Positions 15,343 to 23,170 of a stretch of DNA of 42,838 bases are shown one piece after another. Source of the DNA: Archangium sp. (GTDB taxonomy: Bacteria > Myxococcota > Myxococcia > Myxococcales > Myxococcaceae); contig JAEUJS010000209.1 in NCBI GenBank assembly GCA_016792935.1, forward strand, positions 1-42,838, read 5' to 3'. The translations under genes and the position numbers were made by a program. Under the pieces are notes generated by a model. The model was not told where the DNA came from. It was given only the letters and a program-made list of their open reading frames with translations, and searched no databases. The first letter of the stretch is position 1. The number at the start of each line of letters is the position of its first letter.

Positions 15343-16244
15343 CCGCGGTGTTGGTTCGGACCGTCAGCTCGCTGCGTGCCGCTTCGCCGCCCGAGGTGCT
15401 CGAGCGCGTCACCCGCGAGTGTGCCATCTCGACGCTGCCAGCCACCTTTGGGAGCGGTGAAGCCGAGCTCGTCGCGCTCGCCTGCGAGCTCAAGCCGCTG
15501 GTTCGACAGGAACTCACCGACGACGCGCTCGAGGCGACGCGGCAACGCGGTCTGCCGGGCGGTGTGGCGTTGACGCTCGGGGCGCGCGCGGGAACGCGAA
15601 CGCGCGTCTACCTGTCTCGCGACGAAGCGCGCGCGCGCGAAGCGATCGCCGCTGAAGCGCGGGGCGACGACGAGCGCCTGGGCCTGCTCCTCGGCTACCC
15701 ACCGTGCTGCGTCAACGCGTTCGACTCCATGCCGAAGTTCTGGGTGCCCGCGCTGCGCGTCGGCCGCCGCAGAACCAACCTCGAGCTCGCTCGCGCTGCG
15801 GCGAAGCGTTCGTCGACGTTCCACGCGCGCCTCAACAGCGTCGATCTGCATCTCTTTCATTACGTGGCGTGGACGCCGTGTTCGTACGACTGCGCGCCGA
15901 GCTTGAAGTACGCCGACGCCGTCGCGGCCGAGCTCGCGAAGCGCCCCCGCGGGTGGCTCGGTCCGCGTGAGCGCGGCGGTGCCGAAGACTTCGTCGCGCG
16001 CGCTGATGCACTGCTCGCGGCGAGAAGAGCGCTGTGGAAGGACGCACACGTCTCGTTCACCGTGAATGCGCGCAACGAGGTGCTGGATGCGTGGCCGACT
16101 TCTCGTGACCACCCGCGCCGCATCGTGAGTCGCGATCAGCTCGAGCGGGAAATCGCGCTCGCCGCGTTTCTGCTCAGCACCTCGCGCACCAGCGACTTCC
16201 TGGTCTTTCCCTTCACGGCGGCAGCTCGCCCGACCACACCTTGA
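15339..16244 (+). CDS. DUF483-like protein with YPxCC motif
   Basis: The 301-residue soluble protein has LLGYPPCCVNAF near residues 117-128 and a second Cys region TPCSYDCAPSLKY near residue 180, preceded by conserved-looking His (HLFHYVAW). The combination of GYPxCC with a later P-C-S-x-D-C resembles DUF483-type proteins found mainly in archaea and some bacteria; the family call is from memory and is tentative. The cysteines and histidines suggest metal or thiol chemistry. It is preceded by a coupled 37-residue micro-ORF. Its 3' end overlaps the convergent SPL-like gene by 32 bases. Function unknown. Confidence 0.6.
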   Translation: MTAVLVRTVSSLRAASPPEVLERVTRECAISTLPATFGSGEAELVALACELKPLVRQELTDDALEATRQRGLPGGVALTLGARAGTRTRVYLSRDEARAREAIAAEARGDDERLGLLLGYPPCCVNAFDSMPKFWVPALRVGRRRTNLELARAAAKRSSTFHARLNSVDLHLFHYVAWTPCSYDCAPSLKYADAVAAELAKRPRGWLGPRERGGAEDFVARADALLAARRALWKDAHVSFTVNARNEVLDAWPTSRDHPRRIVSRDQLEREIALAAFLLSTSRTSDFLVFPFTAAARPTTP

Positions 16245-17376
16245 TGCCGCGCGCGTCGAGCAATGCGGCGAGCTCCGCGCGCTTCTCGTCCTGCCACTTC
16301 GCGTCAGTCGCGTGCGCGAAGCGCGGGTCGGCGAATTGATCAGCCGCTCCCTCGACACCACGCAACACGTCGAGGCGCACCGACTTCACGCGCGCCGCCA
16401 GCGCATCGGCCAGCGCGACGAGATTCCCGGGGAGAAACGGCTGCACGAGCGCGAACGTCTCGAGCCCCGCGTCGCGCAATACCTCGAGCGCACGCAGCCG
16501 CTCGGCCGCCGTCGAAGCGCGCGGCTCGAAGTGCTTCAGCACGTCTTCATCGATGGTCGGCAACGAGACGCCGCCGAAGCCGCGAGGCAGTCGCGCGAGC
16601 AATTCGGCGTCTTCGAGCACCCGCGCCTCTCGCGTCAGCATCAACACCGGCTGCGGATACTTCGCCTCGACCAACACCTCGACGCACTGGCGCGTGAGGC
16701 GCAGCTTCGTTTCCAGCGCGTGGTACGGGTCGCTGACGATGGGCGAGAACTTGATGGGCAGCGCCTCTCGCTCGCGCAGCTCACGCCGCAGCACTTCGGC
16801 CGCGTTGATGCGCGCATCGACCCACGAGCCCCACGGCACTTCGGGCAAACCGAGCAGGGTGCGCGTCACGGCGAGTCGCGACTGCGCGTAACAAAACCGG
16901 CAGCCGACCAGACACCCGACGTACGGAGAGAGCGCCCACGAGTGCACGCCGAGATTGGTCTGCCGCTCGAGGAGCCGCTCGACCTTCACGTGCCGAACGC
17001 GCGTGCTCGTTCCCGTGGAGACGGGCCGCACGAACCTCGTCGCGACGCGTTCTTCGTTGCGCGCGACGTGTTGGGCGACGAGGGAAGTGACACGCAGACC
17101 GACCGTCGCGTCGAGCGGCGCGTTCTTGTCTCCCGTGCGGTAGCCGAACGTCCAGCGCGCGGAGGCGGCGGCTGATCTCCGTCCTGCTTCTTTTGGAGCG
17201 ACGTCCACTTCGACGACCACGCCGTCTACCTCGACCACCAGCTTGAGACCTGTCTCCGTCGACGCGTCGCGCAGCGTGACGCCGTCACCGAGCGCGTCGC
17301 CGATGCAGACGGGTTCGAGTAGCGCGAGCAATGCGCTTCGCACGTCGAAGTCGTCCCAGTCGCCGATGCCAGTCAC
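16213..17376 (-). CDS. SPL-type radical SAM protein
   Basis: The 387-residue protein has the motif SPYVGCLVGCRFCYAQS with Cys155, Cys159 and Cys162, followed by a strand with SPIVSDPYHALE and later LMLTREARVLED. That order matches the spore-photoproduct-lyase-like/Rv2578c group of radical SAM proteins. The usual family lacks the roughly 140-residue N-terminal region seen here, which contains beta-rich VVVEVDV segments. The role of this group in most bacteria is not established. The start is GTG 17376, directly next to a family A repeat whose GAGGGAG lies too close to be an ideal ribosome-binding site. The gene is convergent with, and overlaps, the DUF483-like gene. Confidence 0.78.
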   Translation of the reverse strand: MTGIGDWDDFDVRSALLALLEPVCIGDALGDGVTLRDASTETGLKLVVEVDGVVVEVDVAPKEAGRRSAAASARWTFGYRTGDKNAPLDATVGLRVTSLVAQHVARNEERVATRFVRPVSTGTSTRVRHVKVERLLERQTNLGVHSWALSPYVGCLVGCRFCYAQSRLAVTRTLLGLPEVPWGSWVDARINAAEVLRRELREREALPIKFSPIVSDPYHALETKLRLTRQCVEVLVEAKYPQPVLMLTREARVLEDAELLARLPRGFGGVSLPTIDEDVLKHFEPRASTAAERLRALEVLRDAGLETFALVQPFLPGNLVALADALAARVKSVRLDVLRGVEGAADQFADPRFAHATDAKWQDEKRAELAALLDARGIKVWSGELPP

Positions 17377-17423
17377 ACTCCCTCACCCCCGACCCTGTCC
17401 CGCAGGGGCGGGAGAGGGAGTTC
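17377..17423 (-). repeat. Family A palindromic element, copy A4, abutting a start codon
   Basis: The element runs ACTCCCTCACCCCCGACC, then CTGTCCCGCAGGGGCGGGAG and AGGGAG. It is a full-length copy with arms CTGTCCCGC and GCGGGAGAGGG. It fills most of the gap between two radical SAM genes and ends at the GTG start of the SPL-like gene. Confidence 0.75.
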
Positions 17424-17438
17424 CGTCGCTCGAAGCGC

Positions 17439-18338
17439 TCACGATGCGGCTCCTTCGCTCAGCGGCAAGGCGCGGAACTCGGCGTCGCCGTATTGCTCGA
17501 GATAGTCGCTGCGAATTCCAGGGCACACGTCGCGAAACCGACACCCTTCGCACGCAGGCACGTGTACGCGCCCTGCGAGCCGGCTGTCCTTCAAGTCGAA
17601 CGTCGCATCGGGGCTCACCACGCGCACGCGGTCCGCTCCAGGGTCGTAGGCATGTGACGCGAACTCGACGCCCAACAGACACCGCGGAATGTGCAGCGAG
17701 CGAATCGTCAGCTCGCCGGCGCTGCGCAACACGTGCTGCACCGTCGGCATCACCTGCGTCATCCGCATCGACGACGCCGTGTTCCCCGCATTTCCGTCGG
17801 TCAGCGACACGTACCAGAGGTGCACCTCGCGAACGCCGAGCGCGCGCAGCCACTCGATGGCCGAGGGCAATCGCTCCCACGTGTCGCTCTTCAAGATGAG
17901 GTCGATGACCAGCGTGACCTTCGAGGCCACCGCGCGCTCGACGGCCTGCTTCATCAGCGCCCACGTGCCCTCGCGCCGAACGAGTTTTTCGTACGCCGCT
18001 TCCTGATGGGTGTGCACCGAGATGTGGAGCCGCGTCAGCCCTGCATCGAGCAGCCGCGTCAGGTTGTCCTGTTGAGCGAGCATCAGCCCGTTGGTCTGCA
18101 CCTTGCGGTCGCCGAAGCCGAGCTGTCGCGACGCGCTGAGCAACCCGAGCAGGTCGCCGCGCATGGTGGGCTCTCCGCCCGTGAAGCTCACCGCATCGAA
18201 GCCAGCCGTCCGTCCCTCACGCAACGCCGTGACGACCTGCTGCGTCGTCAGGGCCCGAGGCCGCATCTCGGGGCTGATGGTGCAGTAGTCGCACGCCAGG
18301 TTGCAGTCGTAGTTGAGGATGACGTCGAGGAGCGCCAC
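17439..18338 (-). CDS. Radical SAM protein with four-Cys C-terminal signature
   Basis: The 299-residue protein starts directly with the radical SAM strand and motif Cys12-Asn-Leu-Ala-Cys16-Asp-Tyr-Cys19. It has SFTGGEPTMRGDL near residue 52 and VQTNGLM near residue 80. The C-terminal region has Pro-Arg-Cys followed later by CEGCRFRDVCPGIRSDYLEQ. This signature (a lone Cys after Pro, then C-x2-C-x5-C-P-G) recurs in the enzymes at 18828, 22235 and 28598 and suggests an auxiliary iron-sulfur cluster. The GTG start faces the Tat-exported protein gene with only 36 bases between them, so promoters must be very compact. The substrate is unknown. Confidence 0.82.
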   Translation of the reverse strand: MALLDVILNYDCNLACDYCTISPEMRPRALTTQQVVTALREGRTAGFDAVSFTGGEPTMRGDLLGLLSASRQLGFGDRKVQTNGLMLAQQDNLTRLLDAGLTRLHISVHTHQEAAYEKLVRREGTWALMKQAVERAVASKVTLVIDLILKSDTWERLPSAIEWLRALGVREVHLWYVSLTDGNAGNTASSMRMTQVMPTVQHVLRSAGELTIRSLHIPRCLLGVEFASHAYDPGADRVRVVSPDATFDLKDSRLAGRVHVPACEGCRFRDVCPGIRSDYLEQYGDAEFRALPLSEGAAS

Positions 18339-18374
18339 GTGTCACTGGAGTGTACCTGTGTGTATGCTGCGGGC

Positions 18375-18818
18375 ATGAACGTCACCCGCCGCGATCTGAT
18401 CATTGGGCTGGGAATTGGGGCTGCTGCCAGTCCTGCTCTCGCAGGAAAAGGTGAGCCTGACCCCGTGGCGCCCAACGTCACGCCGTTCCGCGGGCTCGAA
18501 GCAGGCATGACGCTCTTCCAGGTGTGGTCGGTCGAAGCGGTCTACGGCCCCACGCACGGAGCCGTCGCCGTTCACCTCCGCGATGGCGAGAACCTCTTCC
18601 GCCTCAACGTGCTCAAGCGCGACGACACCGGCCCGCGCGGAGTCGGTCAGAGCAAGTCGCTCGCCGTCTACGTCTGCAACCACGGCGGCCCGACCGCCGA
18701 GCGCGAAGGGCAGGCTGCGATGGCGCTGGCCTCGTGGCTCCAGCACTTCGAAGACACCGGTGGCTCCGTGCCGCAGCTGCAGACGCTGCGTGAGCACGCG
18801 CCGTCGCCCCAGCTCTGA
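18375..18818 (+). CDS. Tat-exported small protein between two radical SAM genes
   Basis: The 147-residue product begins with Asn-Val-Thr-Arg-Arg-Asp-Leu followed by a moderately hydrophobic segment ending in SPALAGKG, a twin-arginine signal peptide. The mature part of about 115 residues starts near TPFRGLEAGMTLFQVWSVE. It resembles the membrane-anchored protein at 10786 in the order T-L-x-x-V, Ser-Lys-x-Leu-x-x-Tyr-Val, a conserved Arg, an Ala-rich helix and Pro-Gln-Leu. It is divergent from the radical SAM gene at 17439 and is followed 9 bases later by the one at 18828. Tat export implies folding, possibly with a cofactor or modification, in the cytoplasm. It could be a target or partner of those enzymes (inference). 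No family is recognised. Confidence 0.7.
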   Translation: MNVTRRDLIIGLGIGAAASPALAGKGEPDPVAPNVTPFRGLEAGMTLFQVWSVEAVYGPTHGAVAVHLRDGENLFRLNVLKRDDTGPRGVGQSKSLAVYVCNHGGPTAEREGQAAMALASWLQHFEDTGGSVPQLQTLREHAPSPQL

Positions 18819-18827
18819 ACTCAGACC

Positions 18828-19859
18828 ATGCGCGCGACGCTCGAGCTGACCCGCTCCTGTAACCAGAATTGTGTGTTCTGCGCCCGCGCGGGAATGCCGA
18901 AGCTCGAAGACGTCTCGTTCGCGCAGCAGCTCGACGCGCTGAACGGCGAAGAGCTCACCTTCATCGGTGGCGAGCCGACGCTGGTGCCTGAGCTGACCGA
19001 CCTCGTCGCGCGCGCGAAGGCGAAGGGCTTCAAGCGCATCGGGCTGCAGACCAACGCGCTCAAGCTCGCCGACGAGAAGTACACGCACGGGCTCGCCGAT
19101 GCGGGCCTCACCGACGTGCACGTGACGCTACACGGCGCCGACGCCGCGGTGCACGACTACCACTCGAACACGCCCGGCAGTTTCTCCGCCGTGATGACCG
19201 CGATGGGCATCGCGCGCGCTCGGGGCCTGGCGCTCGTCGCTTCCACCGTGGTGACGCGCAGCAACTTCCGCGTGCTCGCTCCGCTGCCGCAGCTGCTCGC
19301 GTCGAAGGGCGTGGTGGCGTGGCAGCTCGCGATGGCGAACGTGGCCGGCAACGCCGCCGGCGCGATGGACCGCGTCGTTCCCCGTCACGCGCTCGCGCTG
19401 CCCTACGTGTTGCACGCGCTCGAGGCTGCACGTCGGCTCGGCATCGAAGGCTTCGTGCGCGACGCACCGCTGTGTCTGTTGGGGCCTTTCGCGAGTCGCA
19501 ACGTCGGTCCTCCGGGAGAGGCGTCACGGTTCGGCGCGCAGACGTGTACCGACTGTGCGGCGCGCAGCACGTGTCCGGGAGTCGACGCCACGTACCTCGC
19601 GCGCTTCGGCGCAGAAGAGCTCAAGTCGCTGACCGCCGCGCCTCCTCCGCTCGGTGAGGCGAAGTGGGCGCACGTGTTCCACGGCATGGGCGAGGCGTTC
19701 GTGCCGGAGAACATCGTGGTGCCGCAACCTCCGTCGAAGGCGCGTGAGGCGCTCTTCGACTTGGGCAAGGCGAACGCCGCGAAGGCCGAAGTCGCAGGCC
19801 GCGAGCGCAAGACGGGCGATGCGCTGAAGGAAATTCTGCCGCAAGTCTTCGAGTCGTGA
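18828..19859 (+). CDS. Radical SAM protein with four-Cys C-terminal signature
   Basis: The 343-residue protein opens with the strand and motif Cys11-Asn-Gln-Asn-Cys15-Val-Phe-Cys18. It has ELTFIGGEPTLVPEL near residue 48, LQTNALK, and STVVTRSNFRVL near residue 140, closely like the corresponding phrase in the HxsC-like enzyme at 28598. The signature Pro-Leu-Cys followed by CTDCAARSTCPGVDATYL gives four Cys for a probable auxiliary cluster. A further 75-residue C-terminal extension rich in Lys and Ala follows it. It lies 9 bases after the Tat-exported protein and 13 bases before the FHA gene, so the three may form one operon. The substrate is unknown. Confidence 0.82.
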   Translation: MRATLELTRSCNQNCVFCARAGMPKLEDVSFAQQLDALNGEELTFIGGEPTLVPELTDLVARAKAKGFKRIGLQTNALKLADEKYTHGLADAGLTDVHVTLHGADAAVHDYHSNTPGSFSAVMTAMGIARARGLALVASTVVTRSNFRVLAPLPQLLASKGVVAWQLAMANVAGNAAGAMDRVVPRHALALPYVLHALEAARRLGIEGFVRDAPLCLLGPFASRNVGPPGEASRFGAQTCTDCAARSTCPGVDATYLARFGAEELKSLTAAPPPLGEAKWAHVFHGMGEAFVPENIVVPQPPSKAREALFDLGKANAAKAEVAGRERKTGDALKEILPQVFES

Positions 19860-19872
19860 CCGGAGTGTAGCG

Positions 19873-20733
19873 ATGAAGGCGACGTGCCCCGCTTGTGGCG
19901 CCGCGACCGTCATCACCTCGCTCCTGCTGCCGTGTGCGAAGTGCCAACGCGTCTTCGAGCCGGCCGTCGACGGCGTGGCGTGGCTCGAGCTCGATGACTC
20001 GCGCGTGTCGTTGCTGCGCGGCGATGCGGTGACGCTGGGGCGCGGCGACCAGAGCGACGTGCGCATCAACCACATTCGTGCGTCACGAATTCACGCGCGG
20101 CTGACGCGCGCACGCGACGGCCACTGGAGCGCGCGCGACCTCGGCAGCAGCGGCGGCACGTGGGTCGGCAAGGTGAGGATTCCCTCGATGACGCAGCGGG
20201 GAGAACACGTCCTGGCTTCAGGCGACGTGCTGATGCCGCTCGACGTGCGCTACTTCAATGCGTTCGTTCCGCGGGTGACGCACGCCGAGTCGCTCGACGC
20301 TCGAGTGACGGACCGTTCCGCGTGGGAAGTGCACACCGACGCGCTCCTCGAGCACGGCGACCCGCTGGGTCATTGGATGCGTGAGCCGCCTGAGGACCTT
20401 CGCGAACGCATGGCCTTCATCGGAGCCTTCGTCACGCCGTGGGACGCGCGCGGCCAACTGAGATGGAACGACTTCGGCTTCGTGGAGAGCCTCAGCGTCG
20501 AAGAGACGCTCTTGTGGGAACGGCCCTGGTTTGGTGATCCCTCACGCGCTCCGGGCTTGCAGTACCTGACGCGTCTGGAGCTGAAGGTGAGCGAGGCGAA
20601 CGTCGCGCGCGCCTGTGACGTGCTCATCGCGATTCCGTTGCCACGTTCGCTTCGGCACATCGCTGGCATCCGGCTCCCGGCTGCACTGCGCACGCTGCGT
20701 GAGCGGTGTCCGTGGCTCGAACTGGGCCCCTGA
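19873..20733 (+). CDS. FHA-domain protein with zinc ribbon
   Basis: The 286-residue protein begins with a zinc-ribbon-like Cys5-Pro-Ala-Cys8 and Cys21-Ala-Lys-Cys24. An FHA domain follows at about residues 36-108, with VTLGRGDQSDVRINH, RASRIHARL and DLGSSGGTWVGK. Those Gly-Arg, Ser-Arg-x-His and Ser-x-Gly-Thr residues mark a phosphothreonine-binding site. The C-terminal half resembles the TIGR02996 repeat-companion proteins (HGDPLGHWM, then RWNDFGFVESLSV), the same family as the gene at 27705. GGAG seven bases before the ATG at 19873 is a good ribosome-binding site. The likely role is phosphoprotein-dependent signalling in the cytoplasm. The partner is unknown. Confidence 0.75.
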   Translation: MKATCPACGAATVITSLLLPCAKCQRVFEPAVDGVAWLELDDSRVSLLRGDAVTLGRGDQSDVRINHIRASRIHARLTRARDGHWSARDLGSSGGTWVGKVRIPSMTQRGEHVLASGDVLMPLDVRYFNAFVPRVTHAESLDARVTDRSAWEVHTDALLEHGDPLGHWMREPPEDLRERMAFIGAFVTPWDARGQLRWNDFGFVESLSVEETLLWERPWFGDPSRAPGLQYLTRLELKVSEANVARACDVLIAIPLPRSLRHIAGIRLPAALRTLRERCPWLELGP

Positions 20734-20737
20734 AACG

Positions 20738-20778
20738 CAGTGACACACTTACAGGGTGTGTCACTGGGTGTGTCACGG
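20738..20778. repeat. Hairpin plus tandem GGTGTGTCAC repeat
   Basis: CAGTGACACAC at 20738-20748 is a perfect 11-base inverted match to GTGTGTCACTG at 20756-20766 around a 7-base loop. The right arm continues into a second direct copy, so GGGTGTGTCAC occurs twice, 12 bases apart. It begins 4 bases after the FHA stop codon, without a T-tract. It may be a terminator or an operator for the lipoprotein gene at 20882. Confidence 0.5.
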
Positions 20779-20881
20779 GTCTGCCCGGAAGCCGGTCTGA
20801 TCATCGCCACCTGGGTGTGGCACCGCCGCTGGCATGTCGGCTGCTCTAGCGCTTCCCGAACTCGAAGTGACCGGGGATGAC

Positions 20882-21253
20882 ATGAAGCGCTCGATGATGA
20901 CGGTGGCCTTGTTGGTGTTGGCGGGTTGCTCCTCGCAGCTTTCCGACGAGAGCGAGCCCATCGCGAACGACTCGCTGCGAATCGGTGTTCCGGCGAGAGC
21001 GCAGAACGTCGGCGCGCAGTTCCGGCCCAACGCGACCGCGAAGACGCTCGATGACGCGCTGGTCGGCGTGAGCGCGGTGGCCGAATGGTCTTCGAGCGAC
21101 GAGGAGGTGGCGTCGTTCGTCGAGCCCGGAGTCGTGCGCTTCAACCACGCGGGCACGGCGACGTTGACGGCGCGCTACGGTGGACAGACGGCGACCGTCG
21201 AGGTGACCGCGTCTGCGAGCGGAGCGTTGAGCGTCGTCACCATCGGCGGCTGA
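20882..21253 (+). CDS. Lipoprotein with Big2-like domain
   Basis: The 123-residue product has a signal peptide and lipobox Leu-Ala-Gly-Cys (TVALLVLAGCSS). The mature part has SAVAEWSSSDEEVASFVE, VRFNHAGTATLTARYGG and a final strand, which is the order of a bacterial Ig-like (Big2) domain. GGGGATG three bases before the ATG is a good ribosome-binding site. The start at 20882 was preferred to an in-frame upstream ATG at 20834, because it begins the signal peptide. The gene is convergent with the phosphodiesterase-like gene, with 6 bases between the stops. It is probably on the cell surface or in the outer membrane. Ligand unknown. Confidence 0.75.
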   Translation: MKRSMMTVALLVLAGCSSQLSDESEPIANDSLRIGVPARAQNVGAQFRPNATAKTLDDALVGVSAVAEWSSSDEEVASFVEPGVVRFNHAGTATLTARYGGQTATVEVTASASGALSVVTIGG

Positions 21254-21259
21254 AGAAAG

Positions 21260-22207
21260 TCAGAACAACAAGCGCTGCCCGGGCTCGGGAACGACGATGG
21301 TGATGCCGAACGCGCCGAGCGCCTTCATCTGCTCGACCACCTTCGCGCGCACCTCCGCGGCTGAATCGAGTGACGGCTTGATGTGCGTGATGACGATGGT
21401 GACGCGGGTCATCGTGCTGGGTAGTCCGGTCTCGATACCGAGCACCACCAGCTCGCGGCACACCCAGCCTGGCGTGAGATGACCGAAGAGCTTCGAGTCT
21501 TCGCGTGGGTCGGCGAACGACGCCTCGAGAAAAATCGCCTTCAACTTCCCAGCGCGCACCAGCGGCGCGACGCGCTTCCACAACGCTGCGAGGCGGCCCT
21601 GCTTCTCCACCGCGTCAGGGCCGGTGTCGCCCAGGTAGAGCACGGCGTCTTCACCGGCGAAGACGAGGAAGGCGGTCGAGGTGGTGTCTGCGTGGCTGAG
21701 TTCGAGCGCCTCGACCTTCACGTCCGCAGCGGGAACATCGACGGCCGTTCCGGGAGTCAGCCGCTCGAGATGAAAGCGCCCAATCGCGCGCGGACCTTCG
21801 TCGGAGAAGTTCGCCCACAGAGGACTCGAGAAGACGTGCGTCGCGAGCGCGTCGAGCGTCGGCGCGAGGCCGTACACGTTCAGCGTCGGCAGGTCGGGTG
21901 ACGCGAGGATGAGACCGGAGACGTGATCGAGATGTGGGTGCGACAGGAACACGCCGCGCAAGCGTGAGAGCGACTCACTCGGCAAACCCATCGACCCACG
22001 CGCGTGCGCTCGGCGAAGACCAGCGACCACCGTGCCTGCATCGAGCGCGATGAAGTCCTGTCGCCCGAAGCGCGTGAGCCACACCGAGGTGAGGTCGCTC
22101 TCGTCGAGGCCACCGGACGAGCCGAGCACCACCGCCTCGAAGCGCGCGTGGGGATGGACGGCCGCACAACCAGTGAACAACAGCAGGACGGCGAGGGCGC
22201 TCCGCAT
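21260..22207 (-). CDS. Class II cyclic-nucleotide phosphodiesterase-like lipoprotein
   Basis: The 315-residue product has a lipobox-type signal peptide (LLLFTGC, Cys14) and the metal motif His90-Pro-His-Leu-Asp-His95. Later motifs are VLYLGDTG, IFLEASFADP, FGHLTP and ITHIKPSLD. This order matches the class II cyclic nucleotide phosphodiesterase family (PDEase II, a branch of the metallo-beta-lactamase fold). The expected activity is hydrolysis of cAMP or cGMP in the periplasm, or of a related phosphodiester. The start was set at ATG 22207, the signal peptide start. It is divergent from the radical SAM gene at 22235 with 27 bases between starts. Confidence 0.8.
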   Translation of the reverse strand: MRSALAVLLLFTGCAAVHPHARFEAVVLGSSGGLDESDLTSVWLTRFGRQDFIALDAGTVVAGLRRAHARGSMGLPSESLSRLRGVFLSHPHLDHVSGLILASPDLPTLNVYGLAPTLDALATHVFSSPLWANFSDEGPRAIGRFHLERLTPGTAVDVPAADVKVEALELSHADTTSTAFLVFAGEDAVLYLGDTGPDAVEKQGRLAALWKRVAPLVRAGKLKAIFLEASFADPREDSKLFGHLTPGWVCRELVVLGIETGLPSTMTRVTIVITHIKPSLDSAAEVRAKVVEQMKALGAFGITIVVPEPGQRLLF

Positions 22208-22234
22208 CGCAGCCACGCTACACTGCCGCTCGTC

Positions 22235-23170
22235 GTGGCCAACCTCGGGTACATGCAGGTCGTTCGGCACTGCAACCAGTACTGCCGGTTCTGCTCGAAC
22301 CCCTCGAGTGGCTACGTGCTCGATCTCGAGACCGCGAAGAAGGAGATCGACGACTTCGCTCAGCGCAAATACTTCGGCGTGATTCTGACCGGCGGAGAGC
22401 CGTCACTCTCTCCGTTGATTCCCGAGATCACGCGCTACGCGGTCGACCACGGCCTGCACGTGCGGATGATCACCAACGGCTCGCAGCTCGCAAAGCCGGG
22501 CCTCGCGCAGCAGTACGCCGATGCGGGGCTCAAGCACTTTCACGTCAGCATCCACAGCGTGCGTGAAGACCTCGAAGACTTCCTCACCGGCGTGAAGGGC
22601 TCCCACGCGCTCGCGATGTCGGCGCTGCAGCACCTCACCGATGCGGGCGTGACCATCAACATCAACACCGTCATCAACCGCTTCAACGCCGACCACCTCG
22701 ACGAGAACGTGCAGGTCCTCTACTCGCGCTTTCCGTCCATCAGTCACCAGGTGTGGAACAACCTCGATCCGTCGATGGGCCGCGCCGAGACCAATCGTGA
22801 CACCGCGCACCGCCTCGCCGACTTCGAACTCTCGCTCGCGCGCGCGATGCGCTGGCTGCACAAGGCGGGTCGCACCTTCCGCGTGGAACGCGTGCCGCTC
22901 TGTTACATGACCGAGTTCGCGCACTGCTCCACCGAGACGCGCAAGATCATCAAGAAGGAAGAGCGCATCGTTCACTTCCTCGATTCGAAGGGAACGATTC
23001 GGCAGACCGACTGGATGCACGCCAAGTCGGAAGCGTGCAAGCGGTGCTCACTCAACGACATCTGCGGCGGCTTGTTCGAGCTCGGTGACCACTACGACCT
23101 GGGAGAGCTGCACCCGGTCTTCGTGCCCGCCGAGCCCATCGTGCAGCGCGTGCTGGCGGATCAGGACTGA
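22235..23170 (+). CDS. Radical SAM protein with four-Cys C-terminal signature
   Basis: The 311-residue product has the motif Cys13-Asn-Gln-Tyr-Cys17-Arg-Phe-Cys20, then ILTGGEPSLSPL and MITNGSQ. The C-terminal signature is Pro-Leu-Cys followed by CKRCSLNDICGGLFE, matching the enzymes at 17439, 18828 and 28598 in spacing. The start is uncertain: GTG 22235 puts the first strand just before the cysteines, ATG 22253 is later and seems too short, and the frame also continues upstream over the divergent gene. No ribosome-binding site is visible. The stop TGA (23168-23170) abuts the stop of the convergent zinc-ribbon gene. The substrate is unknown. Confidence 0.75.
   Translation: MANLGYMQVVRHCNQYCRFCSNPSSGYVLDLETAKKEIDDFAQRKYFGVILTGGEPSLSPLIPEITRYAVDHGLHVRMITNGSQLAKPGLAQQYADAGLKHFHVSIHSVREDLEDFLTGVKGSHALAMSALQHLTDAGVTININTVINRFNADHLDENVQVLYSRFPSISHQVWNNLDPSMGRAETNRDTAHRLADFELSLARAMRWLHKAGRTFRVERVPLCYMTEFAHCSTETRKIIKKEERIVHFLDSKGTIRQTDWMHAKSEACKRCSLNDICGGLFELGDHYDLGELHPVFVPAEPIVQRVLADQD

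Noticed and set aside
17377..17423. Family A elements as Rho-independent terminators
   Set aside because: The stems are strong but no T-tract follows, and several copies lie inside or just before genes, where a terminator would be harmful.
22004..22234. Upstream extension of the radical SAM frame
   Set aside because: It overlaps the divergent phosphodiesterase-like gene and gives a polar Arg/Glu/His-rich N-terminus unlike the strand that precedes the CxxxCxxC motif in related enzymes.
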